Below the pieces are notes generated by a model, which did no database searches, was not told the origin of the DNA, and saw only the letters and a program-made list of their open reading frames with translations. 16,822 bases of DNA, from NCBI GenBank assembly GCA_902494935.1, contig CABUVH010000023.1:1-16822 (forward strand). Direction: 5' to 3'. A program made the translations under genes and the position numbers. The DNA comes from an uncultured Collinsella sp. Its GTDB lineage: Bacteria > Actinomycetota > Coriobacteriia > Coriobacteriales > Coriobacteriaceae. Positions 14,466 through 16,822 of the stretch are shown here, in pieces (positions within the stretch are counted from its first letter, which is position 1; every line of letters begins with the position of its first letter).

Positions 14466-14510
14466 CCCAGATAAAACCTACCAAAATGAAGCTGTCGCTT
14501 TTTGGTAGGG
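14466..14510. repeat. REP-like hairpin, copy 2
   Basis: CCTACCAAAA (14477-14486) pairs perfectly with TTTTGGTAGG (14500-14509). The 22 bases 14466-14487 are identical to those at 12331-12352. The loop (CTGTCGCT) and right arm differ slightly. It starts right after the T-run of the terminator. Confidence 0.75.
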
Positions 14511-14552
14511 AGGGTGTATCGTTTTATCATTATGAGGTAACATGAAACTAGA

Positions 14553-14569
14553 CGTTATATACGTATTAG
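14553..14569. promoter_or_regulatory. Candidate autoregulatory operator of gntR 2 (shared motif, site 3)
   Basis: CGTTATATACGTATTAG lies 33 bases before the gntR 2 start. Its CGTTATATAC is the exact reverse complement of GTATATAACG in the EamA promoter. It also shares GACGTTATA with the PTS promoter (8408-8416). This links the regulator to the two promoters. Confidence 0.5.
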
Positions 14570-14601
14570 TTATTTCGATATTTCGATAAGAGTGATCAGA
14601 T

Positions 14602-15321
14602 ATGCCCGCGCCCAAAAATGCACCGCTTTACCAGCAGATTTACGATGAAATCAAGGATGCGATCGAGAAAGGTGTTTATGCACCCAAGGAGCGTATTCCG
14701 TCCGAGCTTGAGCTAGCCGAGCAGTACGACGTGAGCCGCATTACGGTGCGCCGCGCCGTCGAGGAGCTGTGCTCCGATGGCTACCTGGTTAAGCAGCAGG
14801 GCCGTGGTACCTTTGTCTCCACGCCGCACATCAATCGTCAGTTCCACGCTTCGACGCTGCAGACGTTTACCGCGCTGTGTGCCAGCAACGGCATGAAGGC
14901 GGGCGCGCATGTGGTCGATCGCCAGATTGTGCCGGCACGTCAAAACGAGATGGAGTTCTTTGGCCTGCAAAAGGACGCGCTGCTGCTGCATATCAAGCGC
15001 GTGCGTACGGCCGACGGCGAGCCCATCTTTGAGGAGAACATCTTTGTGCCGTTTGACGCCTACCGTGAGCTGTTGACGGCCGATCTTGAGGACAAGTCGA
15101 TTTTTGCCGAGGTCGAGCGTGTTGGCGGAACGCCGATTGTCTCGGTTGGCTACCGTACGGTCGAGGCCGTTCGTGCCAATACCGAGCAGGCGGCCGAGTT
15201 GGGCATTGCTCCGCACGATCCGCTGCTCAACCTGCGTGCCAGCTTTACCGGTCCCAATGGCGAGCCGGTTCTGATGGGTAAGCAGTACTACGTGGGATCG
15301 CGCTACGTCATGGTCATGTAG
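14602..15321 (+). CDS. GntR-family transcriptional regulator 2 (HutC/UTRA subfamily)
   Basis: A 239-residue regulator. The winged helix-turn-helix is at about 8-75 (IPSELELAEQYDVSRITVRR, then the wing KQQGRGTFVS), and the UTRA effector domain at about 90-235 (HIKRVRTADGEPIFEENIFV, LRASFTGPNGEPVLMGKQYY). Relatives such as FrlR, NagR/YvoA and PhnF sense sugar phosphates or related ligands. The ribosome site before ATG 14602 is weak (AAGAG), in keeping with low expression. A site in its own upstream region resembles those at the EamA and PTS promoters, so it is the best candidate to control that block even though the HAD and YitT genes lie between. It shares the family with GntR 1 but is a distinct paralogue. 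Confidence 0.9.
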   Translation: MPAPKNAPLYQQIYDEIKDAIEKGVYAPKERIPSELELAEQYDVSRITVRRAVEELCSDGYLVKQQGRGTFVSTPHINRQFHASTLQTFTALCASNGMKAGAHVVDRQIVPARQNEMEFFGLQKDALLLHIKRVRTADGEPIFEENIFVPFDAYRELLTADLEDKSIFAEVERVGGTPIVSVGYRTVEAVRANTEQAAELGIAPHDPLLNLRASFTGPNGEPVLMGKQYYVGSRYVMVM

Positions 15322-15326
15322 GGTTG

Positions 15327-15365
15327 GATCCGCCGTTCTGACGAACGGCGGATCGGTCGACGCTG
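15327..15365 (+). terminator. Hairpin after gntR 2 with the TCGACGCTG box
   Basis: GATCCGCCGTTC (15327-15338) pairs perfectly with GAACGGCGGATC (15343-15354), loop TGAC, 12 bp, followed by GGTCGACGCTG (15355-15365). There is no T-run of note. Sequence and layout match hairpin 1 of the composite element (pattern CGC-N-GTTY-TNMC-RAAC-N-GCG), so this is a partial third copy placed six bases after the stop. Confidence 0.7.
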
Positions 15366-15373
15366 CTCCTTTG

Positions 15374-15543
15374 GTTACGCGGTTTTACCAAACCGCGTAA
15401 CGGCTCGACGCTGTAAACGCCCCTAAGCGGCAATCTGCCTTTCAACTTCGGCGGCATGACCAGAAGGTCAATGCCGCCTCGTTTCAAGGCACCTTGCTCG
15501 CTCTGGCGGGCTTTCGCTGACATTGCCAAAACATCGACTACCC
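15374..15543 (+). repeat. Composite structured intergenic element, copy B
   Basis: Hairpin 1 is GTTACGCGGTTT (15374-15385) with AAACCGCGTAAC (15390-15401), perfect, loop TACC. Then come GGCTCGACGCTG (15402-15413), GGCAATCTGCC (15429-15439) and TTCAACTTC (15441-15449). Hairpin 2 is GGCGGCAT-GACC, loop AGAA, GGTC-A-ATGCCGCC (15450-15478), then TCGTTTCA. Compared with copy A, five of eight outer pairs in hairpin 2 differ and all stay paired, while GACC-AGAA-GGTCA is fixed. The tail shares CACCTTGC and CGCTGAC with copy A. Confidence 0.72.
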
Positions 15544-15548
15544 GCAGA

Positions 15549-15645
15549 ATGAGCGTGGAAAATCTCCCGTTTTTGGCTTGGTGACGGGCTCAAAGTGGGA
15601 GATTATCCACGCTCATCCAGAAAGTGTCCAAAAATCCACGCTCGT
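15549..15645. repeat. 20-bp inverted repeat plus a third half-copy upstream of recQ
   Basis: ATGAGCGTGGAAAATCTCCC (15549-15568) and GGGAGATTATCCACGCTCAT (15597-15616) are inverted copies with one mismatch. CCCG (15566-15569) and CGGG (15585-15588) can pair as well. A further TCCACGCTC occurs at 15635-15643 in a similar AAAAA context. No coding potential was seen here. Confidence 0.7.
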
Positions 15646-15705
15646 TCCCTTCGGATTGCATCGCCCGTGGCCGGCAGCCGCGCGGCACCGGTCCGCGTGG
15701 CGGCG

Positions 15706-15711
15706 TATAAT
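15706..15711 (+). promoter_or_regulatory. Possible -10 hexamer of recQ (TATAAT)
   Basis: A consensus TATAAT in otherwise very GC-rich sequence, 32 bases before the recQ ATG. A matching -35 is not evident. Confidence 0.45.
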
Positions 15712-15742
15712 CGGCGGCAGATGACTTGGACGTTAGGAAACC

Positions 15743-16822
15743 ATGACCGATAGCATGCAGCAGATGGCGCTCGACACGCTCGGCGCCTATTTTGGCTACA
15801 CCTCGTTTCGCCCGGGACAGGACCGCATGGTCGATGCGATCCTTGCCGGTCGCGATGCGTTGGGTGTTATGCCCACGGGCGCCGGCAAGTCCATTTGCTA
15901 CCAGGTGCCCGCGCTCATGCTGCCCGGCATCACCTTTGTGGTGAGTCCGCTGCTGTCGCTTATGGAGGACCAGACCCGTGCGTTGCTCGCGGCGGGTGCG
16001 CGACCCAGCTATCTCAACTCCAGCCTTACCCCGGCCCAGCAAAACACCGTGCTCAAGCGGGCGCGCGAGGGCCGCTATCAGCTTATGTACGTGGCGCCCG
16101 AGCGCTTGCTTGAGCCGCGTTTTTTGGCCTTTGCGCAGGAAGCTGCGGCCGAAGGCGGCATCGGCGTGCCGCTCGTGGCCATTGACGAGGCCCACTGCGT
16201 GAGCCAATGGGGCCAGGATTTCCGCCCCGCCTACCTGCAGATTCGCGAGTTCATTGATTCCCTGCCGCAGCGCCCTATCGTGGCAGCCTTTACCGCTACG
16301 GCGACCGAGCGTGTGCGCGCGGACATTCAGCAAATGCTCGGCCTGCAAAACCCCGCGACGGTGGTGACGGGCTTCGATCGCAAGAACCTCTACTTTGGTT
16401 GCGAGGAGATGGGCGACAAGGCCAAGACCGCCTGGGTGCGCGACTATGTGATTGTGCATTCGGGCGAGAGCGGCATCGTGTATTGCTCGACCCGCAAGAC
16501 GGTCGATGCGCTGGCAGGCGAGCTTGCCGAGGCACTGGGCCCCAGCGGCATTCGCGTGGGTCGCTACCATGCCGGCATGGGCAACGACGCCCGCCGCCAG
16601 AGCCAGCGTGCCTTTATCGACGACGACATTCAGGTGATGGTTGCCACCAACGCCTTTGGCATGGGCATCGACAAGCCCAACGTGCGCTACGTGATCCACA
16701 ACAACGTGCCCGAGAGTATCGAGGCATACTACCAAGAGGCGGGCCGCGCCGGCCGTGATGGCGACCCGGCAAGCTGCCACTTGCTGTGGAACGGTAACGA
16801 TTTTCGCATGCGCCGCTTTTTA
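15743..16822 (+). CDS. recQ: ATP-dependent DNA helicase RecQ, 3'-truncated by the window edge
   Basis: RecQ is a 3'-5' superfamily 2 helicase acting in recombination and repair. The frame runs from ATG 15743 to the last base with no stop, giving 360 residues. Visible motifs are motif 0 (YFGYTSFRPGQ), Walker A MPTGAGKS (43-50), Walker B DEAH (149-152), the aromatic-rich loop SQWGQDFRPAY (154-164), FTATAT (183-188), ATNAFGMGIDKPNVR (301-315) and motif VI QEAGRAGRDG (331-340). The zinc-binding, RQC and any HRDC domain lie beyond the window. AGGAAA is just two bases from the ATG, which is short spacing, but the protein start fits the family. Confidence 0.96.
   Translation, partial: MTDSMQQMALDTLGAYFGYTSFRPGQDRMVDAILAGRDALGVMPTGAGKSICYQVPALMLPGITFVVSPLLSLMEDQTRALLAAGARPSYLNSSLTPAQQNTVLKRAREGRYQLMYVAPERLLEPRFLAFAQEAAAEGGIGVPLVAIDEAHCVSQWGQDFRPAYLQIREFIDSLPQRPIVAAFTATATERVRADIQQMLGLQNPATVVTGFDRKNLYFGCEEMGDKAKTAWVRDYVIVHSGESGIVYCSTRKTVDALAGELAEALGPSGIRVGRYHAGMGNDARRQSQRAFIDDDIQVMVATNAFGMGIDKPNVRYVIHNNVPESIEAYYQEAGRAGRDGDPASCHLLWNGNDFRMRRFL

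Noticed and set aside
14542..14589. 15-codon frame MKLDVIYVLVISIFR before gntR 2, with GAGGTAA upstream
   Set aside because: It overlaps the putative operator, where the promoter should be, so it is probably not transcribed. Such a short hydrophobic frame in AT-rich DNA is easily chance.
15314..15529. 71-codon minus-strand frame opposite the composite element
   Set aside because: It is a translation of hairpin DNA (15327-15401), overlaps the gntR 2 end and has no ribosome site.
15590..16780. 396-codon open frame on the minus strand opposite recQ
   Set aside because: It lies opposite the RecQ helicase motifs, which are unmistakable on the plus strand, and shows no recognisable domain.

Overview
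The window looks like chromosome from a GC-rich gut actinobacterium of the class Coriobacteriia, most probably Collinsella. This is inferred from the base composition, the gene mix (mannose-family PTS with SIS-domain deglycases, GntR/UTRA regulators, a YitT protein) and intergenic palindrome families; no rRNA or other taxonomic marker is present. No tRNA, CRISPR array, insertion sequence or phage gene was seen.

Layout. Bases 1-2250 hold the C-terminal two thirds of mfd (start outside the window), followed by a PAP2-family membrane phosphatase, a threonine-aldolase-like PLP enzyme and a GNAT acetyltransferase, all on the + strand. The GNAT gene and a convergent GntR regulator (minus strand) are separated by a bidirectional terminator. 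From 4948 to 12229 lies the accessory core. GntR regulator 1 is divergent from a first SIS-domain sugar-amine deglycase. Then come an EamA exporter, a fused EIIA-EIIB, EIIC and EIID of a mannose-family PTS, and a second SIS-domain deglycase closed by a strong intrinsic terminator. After this come a HAD hydrolase, a YitT-family membrane protein, GntR regulator 2, and recQ, which runs off the right edge.

How the genes work together (inference from families). The PTS would import and phosphorylate a glycated amine such as fructoselysine or glucoselysine. The two deglycases, both with the Glu-x15-His-Gly-Pro active-site pattern, would split the phosphorylated Amadori or Heyns product into a hexose phosphate and the free amino acid. 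The EamA carrier could export the released amino acid. A near-identical motif of about 16-19 bp lies in front of the EamA gene and the PTS operon, and a related form lies in front of GntR regulator 2. This suggests GntR 2 is the autoregulated regulator of that block, while GntR 1 controls deglycase 1 through separate TGTAT-type sites.

The intergenic regions carry at least four palindrome families. One is a composite element of about 170 bp (6868-7036 and 15374-15543, with partial copies at 2252 and 15327) whose stems differ by compensatory changes, so it probably acts as a folded RNA. The others are a 119-bp nested palindrome (13117-13235), a REP-like hairpin in two copies (12331, 14466) and a 20-bp inverted repeat upstream of recQ.
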